64,000 nt of DNA from Cellvibrionales bacterium (GTDB lineage Bacteria > Pseudomonadota > Gammaproteobacteria > Pseudomonadales > JAHEIH01). The translations under genes and the position numbers were made by a program. How positions within the stretch are numbered: position 1 is the first letter of the stretch; each line of letters begins with the position of its first letter. Shown one piece after another: positions 45,142 through 58,880 of this stretch. Under the pieces are notes generated by a model, which had not been told where the DNA came from, did not search any database, and saw only the letters and a list, made by a program, of their open reading frames with translations. The stretch covers positions 124,001 to 188,000 of the forward strand of contig JAHEIH010000005.1 in the NCBI GenBank assembly GCA_024639455.1, read 5' to 3'.

Positions 45142-45142
<1 letters not shown>
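44537..45142 (-). CDS. Lytic transglycosylase-like (SLT) lipoprotein
   Basis: This 201-residue protein has a lipobox LLPAC (Cys17). The SLT-type catalytic Glu63 is in AIIHQESRFVHDA, then LSSAYGYPQAKTETWE, a variant of the usual SSAxGxxQ block, and YLAYHEGHGGY. The C-terminal tail has many Lys/Arg residues. It would cleave peptidoglycan from the outer membrane. It follows ligA with a one-base stop/start overlap. Confidence 0.85.
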
Positions 45143-48509
<3,367 letters not shown>

Positions 48510-48522
48510 AGCTAGACGATTC

Positions 48523-51500
48523 CTACATGGCTGCCAATTCAGCAGCTTCCTCAACATCGACGGTCACAAGTCGCGACACGCCTGGCTCGTGCATGGTGAC
48601 ACCCAACAGATGACTCGCCATTTCCATGGCAATCTTATTGTGGGTAATGTAAATAAATTGAACGTGTGCAGACATCTCGCTCACCATGCGGGCGTAGCGT
48701 CCAACGTTTGCGTCGTCGAGCGGCGCATCGACCTCATCCAGCATACAGAACGGCGCTGGATTGAGTCGGAAAATAGAAAATACAAGCGCGATCGCTGTGA
48801 GCGCTTTTTCACCACCTGAAAGCAAGTGAATGGTAGAGTTACGCTTGCCAGGAGGGCGCGCCATAATGGCGATACCGGTGTTGAGCATATCATCACCGGT
48901 CAGTTCTAAGTAGGCATGACCACCACCGAATACACGGGGGAAGAGCTCTTTCAAGCCATTATTGACCCTATCGAAGGTTTCTTTGAAACGGGTACGGGTC
49001 TCGCGATCGATCTTTTTAATCGCGTTTTCTAATGTCTCCAACGCCTCTAGCAACTCGTCGTTTTGGGCATCGAGGTAGTCTTTGCGCTCGGCTTGGGTTT
49101 TGTATTCATCGATAGCGGCTAAGTTGATAGCGCCTAAGCGATTGATTCGCGCCGCCATGTCTTCAAGCTGTTTGCTCCAACCGTCTTCGGTAGCCTCTTC
49201 AGGCAACAATGCCAACACCGCCTCAAGTTTGAAGCCGGATTCTTCCAGTTGCTGTTGCAGACCAGCACGACGCACATCGACGGTCTGTGCGTCGAGGCGG
49301 ACCTTCTCTAATTGGCCACGCAGTGAATTAGCACGTTGCTCGGCATCGTTGCGCTTGCGTTCCACCTCACGCATGTCCTGCTCTAACATTTCCAGTGCAC
49401 GACGCGCGTCTTCTAATTCGGCTTCCACTTCCATACGCTGCTGCAAAAGGGCCTCGAGGGTTTCTTGAATATCCTCGATGGGGTTGCCCTCTTCCGAAAG
49501 CGAAGCCTGCAAATCACGGCGGCGTTCCGCTAACTGAGCCACTTGCTGCTGGCTGCGCTCACAGCTTTGTTTAACTGACGCCAACTGAGTCATCAATGAC
49601 TGGTGGCGCATTGCCAACTGGTGTCCCATATCGCGCTGGTGGCGAGCTCTTTGACGGACGTCATCTAACCCGGCACGTAACGCGTCGCGCTGGCGTAATA
49701 AGGCTTCACGCTGGTCGGTATCACTCTCCATCAACTCTAGCGCTTCTTGCAACATCATCCGCGATTCGGCTAGTGCCTCGTTTTCTGCGGCGTACTGCTG
49801 TTTAGCGTCGTTGATATCGGTGGCGAGTCGTTCACGCTGCACCAAACTCTGTTCGATGCGCACCCGCTTGGCACTCAACTGCGCGGTGAGGTCGCCTTGC
49901 TTTTTGTTGATGTCGGCCAGTTCGCGTTGGTATTGATCGCGCTGCTGCTCACACTGACGTATGGCTTCTTGCGCGTCTTGCACGCTGCCTTCGCATTCGC
50001 CAACACGCGCTTCTTCAGCGTTGATAGCCTCGCCGATAGCCTCTAGATCTTGCTTGCGCTGCATCACCCCTTCACTGACGTCACGGGCAGCGAAAATTCG
50101 AATCCAATCTGCGCCGAGCCACTCCCCGCGGCGGGTGACGATGGACTCGCCTGGCTGTAACTGATTACGCTGCGCGAGTGCTTCATCTACATCGGTGGCA
50201 GCGTAGATGCCGTGCAATAGACTGGTTGCCCCCTCGACCATACTGGCGAGCGCTGGCAATGAAAAATCGCGTGCCGCCGGCGCGGTGTTGTTCTCTAGCA
50301 GCTGTAGGGAGCCTTTGGCCAATCCGCTTATTTCAGAGGCATAAACAATGATTTCATCGACAATTACCGCTTGCAGGCACTCGCCCAACACGGTCTCAAC
50401 GGCTTTTTCCCAGCCTTCGTTAACGACCAAACTATCTGCTAAGCGCGGTTGTGAGGCTAGGCTTTGTTTATCAAGCCAGCACTGCACATCCCCTCCGGCA
50501 GCGCTCTGAGCCGCTTGCTGCAGGGCTTCAAGAGAGGCTTGCTTACCCCGCAATCGCTGCAATTCAGTGCGGGCTGTATCTAGCGTTGCTGCATGTTGCT
50601 TGGCTTCACTACGTGCTTGCTCAAGCGCTTCGATATTTTCTTCCAGTCGCGCTTGCTGGTCTTGGCTGTGCAACTCGAGTTCGGCAATTTGTTCGCTCAA
50701 CAGATCGATGTCTTCACCGCCATCGTCACCTTGTAAGCAGTCTAACTCCACCTGTAAACGCTTCACGCGCTCGTTTAAGCTTTGCAGCACTTTTTCGGCG
50801 TGTTGAATACGCGACTGTTGGACTTCGGCGTGCTGTCTAGGTTGGGCAGCGGTTTGGTTGAACTGATCCCACTGCTGCTGCCAGGCGTTCATCTGCTCTT
50901 CAGCCTGCAGTAGTTCATCTGATGACTCATCGGCGGCAGCTTGCTGCATCTCCAACTCGGGCTCGACCTGAAGTAACTCTTCTTCCCACGCTTCCAGCTT
51001 TTGCTTGTCGTCTCGCAGGTGTTCGCTGGCCTGTGCCAAATTGTACTCGGTCTGCTCAAGGTCGGCCGCCAACTGGCGGTTGCGTTCTTTGCGGTGCTGA
51101 ATAGTCTGCTCGTTACGGGCGATTTCAGCGCCCACACTGTAGAAGCGACCCTGTACTTGATTGAAGTGATCGCCGGCATCGGTATAGGCCTGACGCTTGG
51201 TCTCAATCGCCGTGATGGCCTCGCGTTGCTCGGTGATAATAGCTTCTAAATGGGTTTCTAAGGTGGCCACCGCCACATTGCGCTGCTCGGTTTGCTCATC
51301 CAACTTTTTCCACTGGATGGCTTGCAACTGCGCCTTGAGCACACGTTCCTCTTTCTTGTACTCGGTGTATCTTTCTGCGGCGGCCGCTTGACGCTTTAAA
51401 TGCTGCAACTGCCGTTCAAGTTCTTCGCGCAAGTCGGTGAGACGTTCGAGGTTTTCATGGGTGCGACGGATACGGTTCTCGGTGTCGCGGCGGCGCTCTT

Positions 51501-52026
51501 TATACTTTGAAATACCGGCCGCTTCTTCGATATAAACACGCAGTTCCTCAGGCTTGGCTTCGATCAAACGCGAGATCATGCCTTGTTCAATGATGGCGTA
51601 ACTGCGGGGACCCAGGCCAGTGCCGAGGAAGATATCTGTGATATCGCGGCGGCGGCACTTGGTGCCGTTGAGATAGTAAAAATTCTGACCTTCGCGAGTC
51701 ACCTTACGGCGAATGGAGATTTCATTGAATGCGGCGTATTCACCGGTGAGCTTGCCGCTGTCTTCGCTATTGTCGAATATCAGCTCAATCGAGGCCTGGC
51801 CGACCGGCTTGCGCGCCCCTGACCCGTTGAAGATAACGTCGGTCATGTTTTCGCCGCGCAGGTTTTTCGCTGAGCTCTCGCCCATTACCCAGCGCACGGC
51901 GTCGATGATGTTGGATTTACCACAGCCATTGGGGCCAACAACTGCGCACAAATTGCCGGGCAAGGTCACCGTCGTGGGGTCCACGAATGATTTAAAACCA
52001 GCAAGTTTGATTGATTTAAGGCGCAT
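48523..52026 (-). CDS. smc: Chromosome segregation ATPase SMC
   Basis: This 1167-residue protein has the N-terminal Walker A head VGPNGCGKSNIIDAVRWVMGE and two long coiled coils. The hinge is at about 500-680 (VVNEGWEKAVETVLGECLQAV). The C-terminal head has LLSGGEKALTAIALVFSI (signature) and LDEVDAPLDDANV (Walker B). The ATG at 52026 starts at MRLKSIKLAGFKSF, the normal beginning of SMC; an upstream frame start is spurious. It precedes zipA and ligA. Confidence 0.96.
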   Translation of the reverse strand: MRLKSIKLAGFKSFVDPTTVTLPGNLCAVVGPNGCGKSNIIDAVRWVMGESSAKNLRGENMTDVIFNGSGARKPVGQASIELIFDNSEDSGKLTGEYAAFNEISIRRKVTREGQNFYYLNGTKCRRRDITDIFLGTGLGPRSYAIIEQGMISRLIEAKPEELRVYIEEAAGISKYKERRRDTENRIRRTHENLERLTDLREELERQLQHLKRQAAAAERYTEYKKEERVLKAQLQAIQWKKLDEQTEQRNVAVATLETHLEAIITEQREAITAIETKRQAYTDAGDHFNQVQGRFYSVGAEIARNEQTIQHRKERNRQLAADLEQTEYNLAQASEHLRDDKQKLEAWEEELLQVEPELEMQQAAADESSDELLQAEEQMNAWQQQWDQFNQTAAQPRQHAEVQQSRIQHAEKVLQSLNERVKRLQVELDCLQGDDGGEDIDLLSEQIAELELHSQDQQARLEENIEALEQARSEAKQHAATLDTARTELQRLRGKQASLEALQQAAQSAAGGDVQCWLDKQSLASQPRLADSLVVNEGWEKAVETVLGECLQAVIVDEIIVYASEISGLAKGSLQLLENNTAPAARDFSLPALASMVEGATSLLHGIYAATDVDEALAQRNQLQPGESIVTRRGEWLGADWIRIFAARDVSEGVMQRKQDLEAIGEAINAEEARVGECEGSVQDAQEAIRQCEQQRDQYQRELADINKKQGDLTAQLSAKRVRIEQSLVQRERLATDINDAKQQYAAENEALAESRMMLQEALELMESDTDQREALLRQRDALRAGLDDVRQRARHQRDMGHQLAMRHQSLMTQLASVKQSCERSQQQVAQLAERRRDLQASLSEEGNPIEDIQETLEALLQQRMEVEAELEDARRALEMLEQDMREVERKRNDAEQRANSLRGQLEKVRLDAQTVDVRRAGLQQQLEESGFKLEAVLALLPEEATEDGWSKQLEDMAARINRLGAINLAAIDEYKTQAERKDYLDAQNDELLEALETLENAIKKIDRETRTRFKETFDRVNNGLKELFPRVFGGGHAYLELTGDDMLNTGIAIMARPPGKRNSTIHLLSGGEKALTAIALVFSIFRLNPAPFCMLDEVDAPLDDANVGRYARMVSEMSAHVQFIYITHNKIAMEMASHLLGVTMHEPGVSRLVTVDVEEAAELAAM

Positions 52027-52110
52027 TGAGCGGCGTTTACCCAAGGTGTTTTTATTAGCCCTATACCATACCAAATTTGACGCTAAAGTGTACCCTCTTA
52101 GGCCAGAAAA

Positions 52111-52683
52111 TTACTCGTTTTCCGGGTCTTTTGCTGCATGTTTAACCAAGTCTGGCCATGCAGCGTTAAGATAGATGATCATCGACCAAAGCGTCAGGCC
52201 CGCCGCCACGTAGAGCGCGACCAAACCTAAGTAAGACATCGAGCCCGAGCCGTTGGGAAAAGCCAGCAATACCGTGAGCGCTCCCATTTGCACAAAGGTC
52301 TTCACTTTGCCGATAAAAGACACCGCCACCGACGTACGTTTACCCAGTTCAGCCATCCACTCGCGGAGGGCGGAAATTACGATTTCTCGGCCGATAATGA
52401 TGGCGGCTGGTACTGCAAACCATGGCGAACTGTACTGCTCAGTCAGTAGCACTAACGCCACTGCCACCATGATTTTATCCGCCACCGGATCGAGGAAAGC
52501 ACCAAAGGGCGTCATTTGATTGAGTTTGCGCGCGAGATAACCGTCAAAATAGTCGGTCACAGCCGCGGCCAAAAAGACAGCACAGGCCGCAGTGTAGTTC
52601 CAACTCACTGGCAGGTAGTACACCAACACAAGCACCGGGATAAGCAGGATGCGGAAACCGGTGAGGATGTTTGGGATGTTCAT
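52111..52683 (-). CDS. pgsA: CDP-diacylglycerol-glycerol-3-phosphate 3-phosphatidyltransferase PgsA
   Basis: This 190-residue membrane enzyme makes phosphatidylglycerol-phosphate. The CDP-alcohol phosphotransferase motif is [18 protein letters not shown] followed by AFLDPVADK, with all metal-binding Asp residues. It starts [19 protein letters not shown], as in E. coli. It lies 15 nt after uvrC, the common uvrC-pgsA pair. Confidence 0.96.
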   Translation of the reverse strand: MNIPNILTGFRILLIPVLVLVYYLPVSWNYTAACAVFLAAAVTDYFDGYLARKLNQMTPFGAFLDPVADKIMVAVALVLLTEQYSSPWFAVPAAIIIGREIVISALREWMAELGKRTSVAVSFIGKVKTFVQMGALTVLLAFPNGSGSMSYLGLVALYVAAGLTLWSMIIYLNAAWPDLVKHAAKDPENE

Positions 52684-52698
52684 GCAGTGTCCTTAGGC

Positions 52699-54537
52699 CT
52701 AATGCGTATGCAGGGCGTCGTAAATATCTTGTGCCATTTTCTTGTTGATCGATGACACGGCCAGTAACTCTTCCACAGAGGCGCGCTGCACCCCCTGAAT
52801 ACCACCAAAGTGATTGAGCAATTCCTTGCGTCGCTTGGGACCAATCCCCGGGATTGACTCCAAGCTCGATGTCTGACGTTTCTTTCCTCGACGCGCGCGG
52901 TGACCCGTAATCGCAAAGCGGTGGGACTCATCTCGAATATGCTGCAAAAGATGCAGCGCTGGATGATCAGAGGGTAACACAGATTCTCGCCAAACATCGC
53001 CTTCTCGACAAATGAGAGTTTCAAAACCGGCCTTACGCGTGGTGCCTTTGGCGATACCGATCACCGGAATACTGACCTGCACCTGTAACAACGCCTCTTC
53101 GGCCTGCCCCACTTGTCCCTTACCGCCGTCGATAACCAAGAGATCGGGCAATTTTTGTTCGTCATCGCTCTTGCGCTGGTAGCGGCGTTCAATCGCTTGA
53201 TTCATGGCGGCGTAATCGTCACCCGGGGTAATATCCTTGATGTTAAAGCGTCGATAGTCAGACTTGAGCGGCCCCTGGGTATCAAACACGACACAGGACG
53301 CCACGGTGAGTTCGCCACTGCTGTGGCTGATATCAAAACATTCCAAGCGGCGCGGCATGTCATCCCACTGCAAGATCTCGCGCAGTGACTCAAAGCGTTG
53401 CAGCACATTTTGCTTATCGTTGATGACCGACATCAAATTTTGTTGCGCGGTATTAACCGCTAGATTTAGCCAGCGCTGGCGCTCGCCGCGCAACTCACTG
53501 CGAATTGCGGTACGGCGCTTGAAGTGTTCACTTAGCGCTTCTTCAAGCAAGCCCTTCTCCTCCAACCCGGCGTTGACGAAGATTTCCTTCGGCGCGCTAA
53601 ACTGACTGTCGCTGGCGAGATAACGCTGAGCGATGTAGTTGCTAAGAATATCCTGATGCGACGCTTCTAGACGCAGCTTGGGGTAGTGACTACGACTTCC
53701 CAACACCTGTCCATTGCGAATATAGAGGTGCTGAATGCAAGCGTGGCCGGCCTCCGACACCACTGCCAGCACATCGATATCGCCGGTTTCGCCGCTGACG
53801 TACTGCGAAGCCTGTAAATGCCGTAAATAATTGACCCTATCGCGGTATTCAGCCGCGCGCTCAAAGGCCAGCGACATCGACGCCTCTTCCATGCGGGCAA
53901 TCAATTCCTTAGTAACCTCCTCGCTTTTGCCTTCGAGGATATGCACGGTATCTTCCACCGCTTGATGGTAGTCCTCGCGACTTACCCTATCAGTACAGGG
54001 CCCAAGGCAGCGGCCAATTTGATATTGCAAACAGGGGCGAGTACGGTTGGCAAAATAGCTATCTTCGCATTGCCTTACTTGGAATACCTTTTGCAAAAAC
54101 TCCATACTTTGGCGCACCGCCGCGACGTTGGGATAGGGACCAAAATAGCGCCCCTTGGCTCGACGCGGCCCACGGTGGACCGACAAGCGCGGCCAATCAC
54201 CATCGGAGACAAATACATAGGGGAAGGACTTATCGTCGCGCAGCAGAATGTTGTAAGGCGGCTTATGGGTGCGGATCAGGTTGTGTTCCAGCAATAGCGC
54301 TTCGGTCTCGGTGCGGGTGACGGTGACTTCAATACTGGCAATTTTATTCACCAAGGCCACTGTCTTGGCGCTCAGCCCACGCGCCCGAAAGTACGACGAC
54401 ACTCGATTCTTGAGATTCTTGGCCTTGCCGACGTAGAGCAACTCCCCAGCAGTATCAAACATTTGGTAAACACCCGGTCGGGTGGTCAAGGTCTTCAAGT
54501 AGGATTTGTGTTCAAAACCCGCGGCGTTGCTATCCAT
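52699..54537 (-). CDS. uvrC: Excinuclease ABC subunit C
   Basis: This 612-residue nucleotide excision repair nuclease has a GIY-YIG domain (RPGVYQMFDTAGELLYVGKA) and a UVR motif. The RNase H-like 5'-nuclease domain has FDISHSSGELTVASCVVF and LLVIDGGKGQVGQ. A C-terminal tandem HhH (LESIPGIGPKRRKELLNHFG) ends it. The ATG at 54537 overlaps the murB stop by 8 nt. The longer upstream frame lies wholly within murB in another phase. Confidence 0.96.
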   Translation of the reverse strand: MDSNAAGFEHKSYLKTLTTRPGVYQMFDTAGELLYVGKAKNLKNRVSSYFRARGLSAKTVALVNKIASIEVTVTRTETEALLLEHNLIRTHKPPYNILLRDDKSFPYVFVSDGDWPRLSVHRGPRRAKGRYFGPYPNVAAVRQSMEFLQKVFQVRQCEDSYFANRTRPCLQYQIGRCLGPCTDRVSREDYHQAVEDTVHILEGKSEEVTKELIARMEEASMSLAFERAAEYRDRVNYLRHLQASQYVSGETGDIDVLAVVSEAGHACIQHLYIRNGQVLGSRSHYPKLRLEASHQDILSNYIAQRYLASDSQFSAPKEIFVNAGLEEKGLLEEALSEHFKRRTAIRSELRGERQRWLNLAVNTAQQNLMSVINDKQNVLQRFESLREILQWDDMPRRLECFDISHSSGELTVASCVVFDTQGPLKSDYRRFNIKDITPGDDYAAMNQAIERRYQRKSDDEQKLPDLLVIDGGKGQVGQAEEALLQVQVSIPVIGIAKGTTRKAGFETLICREGDVWRESVLPSDHPALHLLQHIRDESHRFAITGHRARRGKKRQTSSLESIPGIGPKRRKELLNHFGGIQGVQRASVEELLAVSSINKKMAQDIYDALHTH

Positions 54538-55567
54538 GGCCGCCTCCCACGCACTGAGGTTCGATCTCAAGCGCGACACCAAAGCGGGCGGCGACATCCT
54601 GCGCCACCTTGTCGGCCAACGCCAAGACTTGGGCGCCGTTCGCACCGGAAGGATTGGTAAGCACTAGCGCCTGTTTGTCGTGCATAGCGACCGGCCCAAG
54701 GCCTTTGCCACGCCAACCGGCGCGGTCAATTAACCAGGCAGCGGCTAATTTTTGCTGTCCAGCAGCGGCAGGGTAATGCGGCATATCGGGGTATTGTTCG
54801 AGCAACCGATCGACTAACGCCGATGAGACCACAGGGTTTTTAAAGAAACTTCCCGCATTGGGCAGCTCAGCGGGGTCTGGCAGCTTGCTTTGGCGCACCG
54901 CCACCACAGTGTCGATCACTTGCTGTGGACTAGGATTTTCACTCGGTAAAGCATCGCGCAAAGCGGGATAGTTCAACACCGGGCAAAAGTAGCTAGATAA
55001 CCTCAGAGTGACGGCCGTGATAAGGTACTTACCCGCCGCCTGAGTTTTGAAAATGCTATCGCGGTAGCCAAATTGGCATTGCTCACGGCTCAACTGCGCC
55101 GCCTTACCACTCGACAACTCCACCACGTCGAGGCTTTCTACCAAGCTTTCTAGCTCGACCCCGTAGGCACCTATATTTTGCATGGGAGCGGCACCGACAC
55201 TACCGGGAATGAGGGCAAGATTTTCCAATCCATGCCATCCTTGCGCGCTGCAATGGAGTACCAAGTCGTGCCACACAACACCGGCACCGGCGCGTACCAA
55301 GACGTCATCGCCATCACGCTCAACAACGGACACAGCAGTATCGCGGAATTGCAACACCAGACCGTGCCAGTCACCGCGCAACACCAGGTTACTCCCACCC
55401 CCTAGTAGCAACAATGACAACGACGCTTCTCGCTGCCATAGCAGTACCTCTCTCAGGTCTTCAACATTCGACACGCGGGCAAAGTAATCTGCCTGTGCGG
55501 CAATGGCAAGGGTGTTGAGGGGCTGTAAATCCACCCCCACTTTTACGCAGGTGGGCCGCTTAGCCAT
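54530..55567 (-). CDS. murB: UDP-N-acetylenolpyruvoylglucosamine reductase MurB
   Basis: This 345-residue FAD enzyme completes UDP-MurNAc. It has LLLLGGGSNLVLRGDWHG (FAD site), LALIPGSVGAAPMQNIGAYG, and the catalytic Ser in LPNAGSFFKNP, with a C-terminal domain of the E. coli type I form. The ATG at 55567 overlaps the upstream phosphatase gene by 8 nt; a longer frame starts inside that gene and is rejected. murB is coupled at both ends. Confidence 0.95.
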   Translation of the reverse strand: MAKRPTCVKVGVDLQPLNTLAIAAQADYFARVSNVEDLREVLLWQREASLSLLLLGGGSNLVLRGDWHGLVLQFRDTAVSVVERDGDDVLVRAGAGVVWHDLVLHCSAQGWHGLENLALIPGSVGAAPMQNIGAYGVELESLVESLDVVELSSGKAAQLSREQCQFGYRDSIFKTQAAGKYLITAVTLRLSSYFCPVLNYPALRDALPSENPSPQQVIDTVVAVRQSKLPDPAELPNAGSFFKNPVVSSALVDRLLEQYPDMPHYPAAAGQQKLAAAWLIDRAGWRGKGLGPVAMHDKQALVLTNPSGANGAQVLALADKVAQDVAARFGVALEIEPQCVGGGHG

Positions 55568-56039
55568 GTTGCTGTTGAATGCGCTGTAGTAAACCGCGGC
55601 TGGCGGCTTCACACAATTGGTAGACGTGATCGAAGCCATCCTCGCCCCCATAGTAGGGGTCGGGCACATCCTCGGAACGATCGGCAAACTCAAGGAAACG
55701 GCACAGGGTACCGCCGAACTGCGCGGGGCACATGGCCTGTAACTCGCGCAAATTGGCACTATCCATGGCAAGGATGTAATCATAGTGATCGAAGTCCTCA
55801 ACCAAAACCTGCCTTGCTCTCAGGGGCTCAATATCGCAGCCGTGACGCTGGGCAGCCTCGATGGCACGAGGATCGGGAGGTTGGCCAACATGCCAGGCGC
55901 CGGTTCCTGCCGAATCGACGTCTATTCGCTTGCCGAGCGGATGTTGCTGCGCCATTTGCTGAAAAATACCGTGCGCGGTGGGTGAACGGCAAATATTGCC
56001 TAAGCATACAAACAACACGCGAATATCGCCTGCCATCAT
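55560..56039 (-). CDS. Low-molecular-weight protein tyrosine phosphatase
   Basis: This 159-residue phosphatase has the active-site loop VCLGNICRSPTA (Cys12, Arg18) and the general acid in VPDPYYGG. In gammaproteobacteria this gene next to kdsB and murB is a housekeeping-type LMW-PTP rather than the capsule-linked Wzb. It overlaps the lptF stop by 4 nt. Confidence 0.93.
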   Translation of the reverse strand: MMAGDIRVLFVCLGNICRSPTAHGIFQQMAQQHPLGKRIDVDSAGTGAWHVGQPPDPRAIEAAQRHGCDIEPLRARQVLVEDFDHYDYILAMDSANLRELQAMCPAQFGGTLCRFLEFADRSEDVPDPYYGGEDGFDHVYQLCEAASRGLLQRIQQQHG

Positions 56040-57136
56040 CGCCCCCTTCGCTTAATCGCCATCACCAAGCGCTCGTAGTACAGCAGCAATAAGCCTATAC
56101 CTAGAAACACGCCATGCAATGGCCAAAAACTGACGGCAGGGGAAATTTTGCCGTCTTCAATACCGTTGCGCACGGTGCTCATCAACACCAAGTAAAGCAA
56201 ATATAAAATCACCGCTGGCAACATCTTCGAGTAGCGACCCTTACGATGATTCGTCCGACTCATCGCCAGCGCAATAATCGCCACAATAGGCACGGTCAAT
56301 GGAAGGGCAATGCGCCACTGCAGGGCAGCCACCGCTTCGAGATCACTTCGCTGCAATAATTCGAACGTCGGTGTGGCGTCAACATCTGGTCGTTGCGCGA
56401 TATCGCGGTCGCGTTCATCAATACGCTGGCCTAAGGTACCAAAGCGAGTAATTTCAGCCTCGCGATGCCCAGGGGTCACCACGTAGCGATGGCCACGATC
56501 CAATTCCATGTAGCGAACAGCGTTGTCTTTGTCAGCGCGAATACGCCCTTTCTCTGCCAAAATGACTTGTACCCTGCCCTCGCGATTTTCCTCCGGGATA
56601 CGGGTAGCAATAAAGACATTTTCCATCTCGGTGCGCGTATCGTTAAGGCTGCGTGTATAACTGACACGTGAGCCGTCACCATAGGTTTTAAAGCGCCCCG
56701 CCACCAGCGTATTGATACCCTCTGAATTGCGCGGATCGTTACTGATATCGCGCGCCTTTTGCCAGGCCGCCGGCGTGACATAGAGACTGACAAAACCGAC
56801 CAACAAGGCAACCAATACCGCCGATACCATGGTGTAACCCGCGAGTTTGCGGGTCGATACGCCGCAGGCTGACAACACAGTCATTTCACTTTCAACATAG
56901 AGCCGACCGTAGGCGAGCAAGATGCCCAAGAACATCCCCAAAGGCAGAATAAGTTCTAAAAAGCTAGGCATGCGATAGAGGAGCATCCAGAACAGAACAT
57001 CACCGGCAATATTGCCCGACGCTGCCTGCGACAGCAGGCGCACCAGGCGGCCACTGACCACAATTAACATCAACGAAAAGCTCACAGCAAACATACTGAC
57101 CATGACTTCTCGCATGAGATAACGAAGTACTATCAC
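56036..57136 (-). CDS. lptF: LPS export permease LptF
   Basis: This 366-residue inner-membrane permease of the LptBFG transporter extracts LPS from the membrane. It has six helices in two triplets around a periplasmic beta-jellyroll. It starts [20 protein letters not shown], with [29 protein letters not shown] after TM2 and the final helices [17 protein letters not shown]. The sequence fits LptF better than LptG. lptG, normally the next gene, is absent here. The gene is embedded between kdsB and the phosphatase gene, with overlaps on both sides. Confidence 0.92.
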   Translation of the reverse strand: MIVLRYLMREVMVSMFAVSFSLMLIVVSGRLVRLLSQAASGNIAGDVLFWMLLYRMPSFLELILPLGMFLGILLAYGRLYVESEMTVLSACGVSTRKLAGYTMVSAVLVALLVGFVSLYVTPAAWQKARDISNDPRNSEGINTLVAGRFKTYGDGSRVSYTRSLNDTRTEMENVFIATRIPEENREGRVQVILAEKGRIRADKDNAVRYMELDRGHRYVVTPGHREAEITRFGTLGQRIDERDRDIAQRPDVDATPTFELLQRSDLEAVAALQWRIALPLTVPIVAIIALAMSRTNHRKGRYSKMLPAVILYLLYLVLMSTVRNGIEDGKISPAVSFWPLHGVFLGIGLLLLYYERLVMAIKRRGR

Positions 57137-57900
57137 GCGGCAGATCCCGCGGCGATAAAGGCGCGCACTCGCTCTAAATCCGCCGGCGTATCGACACCAC
57201 CGGGAATGGCTTGACAGGTCTCCGCCACGGCGATAATGCCACCATTGGCCATCACGCGAAGTTGTTCAAGCTTTTCGATGGATTCCAACGGCGCCAACGG
57301 CCAACCTACAAAGGCATTGAGTGTCGCAACTCGATAGGCATAGATGCCAATGTGGCGCCAGTATTGGCCGGCACTCAGCTGTTGTTTGCCCGCAGCAAAG
57401 CCGTCGCGATCCCACGGTATAGGGGCACGTGAAAAGTACAGCGCGCGCTGGTGCTGATCGGCCACCACTTTTACTACCGCGGGATTCATTAGATCGTCGT
57501 AACGCTGTATGGCTTCACAAAGCGTCGCGACGTCAGCCGCGCTGGCGCTATTGATAAGCGCTGCCACTTGGTCGATAACCTGGGGAGGAATCAAAGGTTC
57601 ATCGCCCTGCACATTGACCACCACATGATCATCTGGCCAAGCCATATTAACAGCGACTTCCTGCAACCTATCGGTGCCCGACTCATGGCTATCTGAGGTC
57701 ATCACCGCGCGACCGCCAAAAGCTTCCACCGCATCCAGAATCCGCTCATCGTCGGTGGCAACCAACACCTCACTGGCGGAGGATTTTAAGGCTTGCTGAT
57801 AAACGTGTTGCACCATTGGCTTGCCCGCGATTTCTTGGAGCGGTTTGCCTGGCAGTCGGGTGGACGCATAACGCGCCGGAATCACCACCGAAAATGTCAT
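57133..57900 (-). CDS. kdsB: CMP-KDO synthetase KdsB
   Basis: This 255-residue cytidylyltransferase activates KDO for lipid A-core assembly. It has [17 protein letters not shown] (nucleotide loop), [16 protein letters not shown] and [16 protein letters not shown]. It overlaps lpxK and lptF by 4 nt each. Confidence 0.96.
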   Translation of the reverse strand: MTFSVVIPARYASTRLPGKPLQEIAGKPMVQHVYQQALKSSASEVLVATDDERILDAVEAFGGRAVMTSDSHESGTDRLQEVAVNMAWPDDHVVVNVQGDEPLIPPQVIDQVAALINSASAADVATLCEAIQRYDDLMNPAVVKVVADQHQRALYFSRAPIPWDRDGFAAGKQQLSAGQYWRHIGIYAYRVATLNAFVGWPLAPLESIEKLEQLRVMANGGIIAVAETCQAIPGGVDTPADLERVRAFIAAGSAA

Positions 57901-58880
57901 GCCTGTTGTTCTCCTATCAGCGCGACAATCTTATCGAGCGCGTCATTAAAGCCGTTATTGTGCCATAGCGCCGTGACTTCGACATACCAGCAAGCCTCTG
58001 CACAAGCTAATTGGGCGCATTTTACCGCGTCTTTTTCTGTCATCAACACTCGTTCGTCGCTCGGCAAATCACCCTCCGCAAATTGGTGGTGATCGGGGAA
58101 ATCAAGGTATTGCCCCTGAAAACCATGACCTGTGAGCTGCTTAAAGAAGCGTTCTGGGTGGCCTATACCTGCCACGGCGAATGCTGCCTCGGCAAAGTTA
58201 AAATCTTCAATCGGCACACGCTCACCGCTAGCGACATTCACCACCGCGAGCCACTGCAGCACAAAACCCTCGGCCTGATCGCCATTGATGAAATGTGCGT
58301 CGACATGTTGCAGACGGGACACCGGTTCGCGCAGCGGCCCCAGCGGCAAGAGAAAGCCGTTACCAAAACCGCGTGCCGCATCACTGACGACGATTTCAAA
58401 GGCGCGCCCCATAGCGTAGTGCTGAAGCCCATCATCGCTAATAATGACATCGGCAGAAAACTGTTGATTGAGGTAGTCCACACCGCGACAGCGATCGGGA
58501 TCTATTACCAGCGGGCAATGGGCGCGACGTGCTAACAGCAAGGGTTCATCGCCTACTTCACTAGCGCTGTCTGTGGCGTGTACCACGCGGGGAAAATCAA
58601 CACACTGGGCGCCGTAACCGCGGCTGACAATGGCAGGCTGTATGCCTCGCGCTTGTAAAGCCTCCACCAAGGCAAGTGTCACCGGTGTTTTACCGGTGCC
58701 ACCAACACTAATATTACCTACCACCACTACTGGCGCTGTGCTCTGACAAGCGTGACGCTGCCCGAGGCGATACTGGGCACGACGAATGCCGCTTAGCAAA
58801 GCAAAAATAGCGCTGAGTGGACCCAGCGTGACAAACCAAAGCGCATCGCGCCAGGTGAGTGAGCGGTACCAGAAATCCAC
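57897..58880 (-). CDS. lpxK: Tetraacyldisaccharide 4'-kinase LpxK
   Basis: This 327-residue membrane-associated kinase phosphorylates the lipid A precursor. The Walker A motif is [17 protein letters not shown], then [19 protein letters not shown] and [12 protein letters not shown]. The small Trm112-like gene usually found between lpxK and kdsB in Pseudomonas-type genomes is missing; the two genes overlap directly. Confidence 0.95.
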   Translation of the reverse strand: MDFWYRSLTWRDALWFVTLGPLSAIFALLSGIRRAQYRLGQRHACQSTAPVVVVGNISVGGTGKTPVTLALVEALQARGIQPAIVSRGYGAQCVDFPRVVHATDSASEVGDEPLLLARRAHCPLVIDPDRCRGVDYLNQQFSADVIISDDGLQHYAMGRAFEIVVSDAARGFGNGFLLPLGPLREPVSRLQHVDAHFINGDQAEGFVLQWLAVVNVASGERVPIEDFNFAEAAFAVAGIGHPERFFKQLTGHGFQGQYLDFPDHHQFAEGDLPSDERVLMTEKDAVKCAQLACAEACWYVEVTALWHNNGFNDALDKIVALIGEQQA

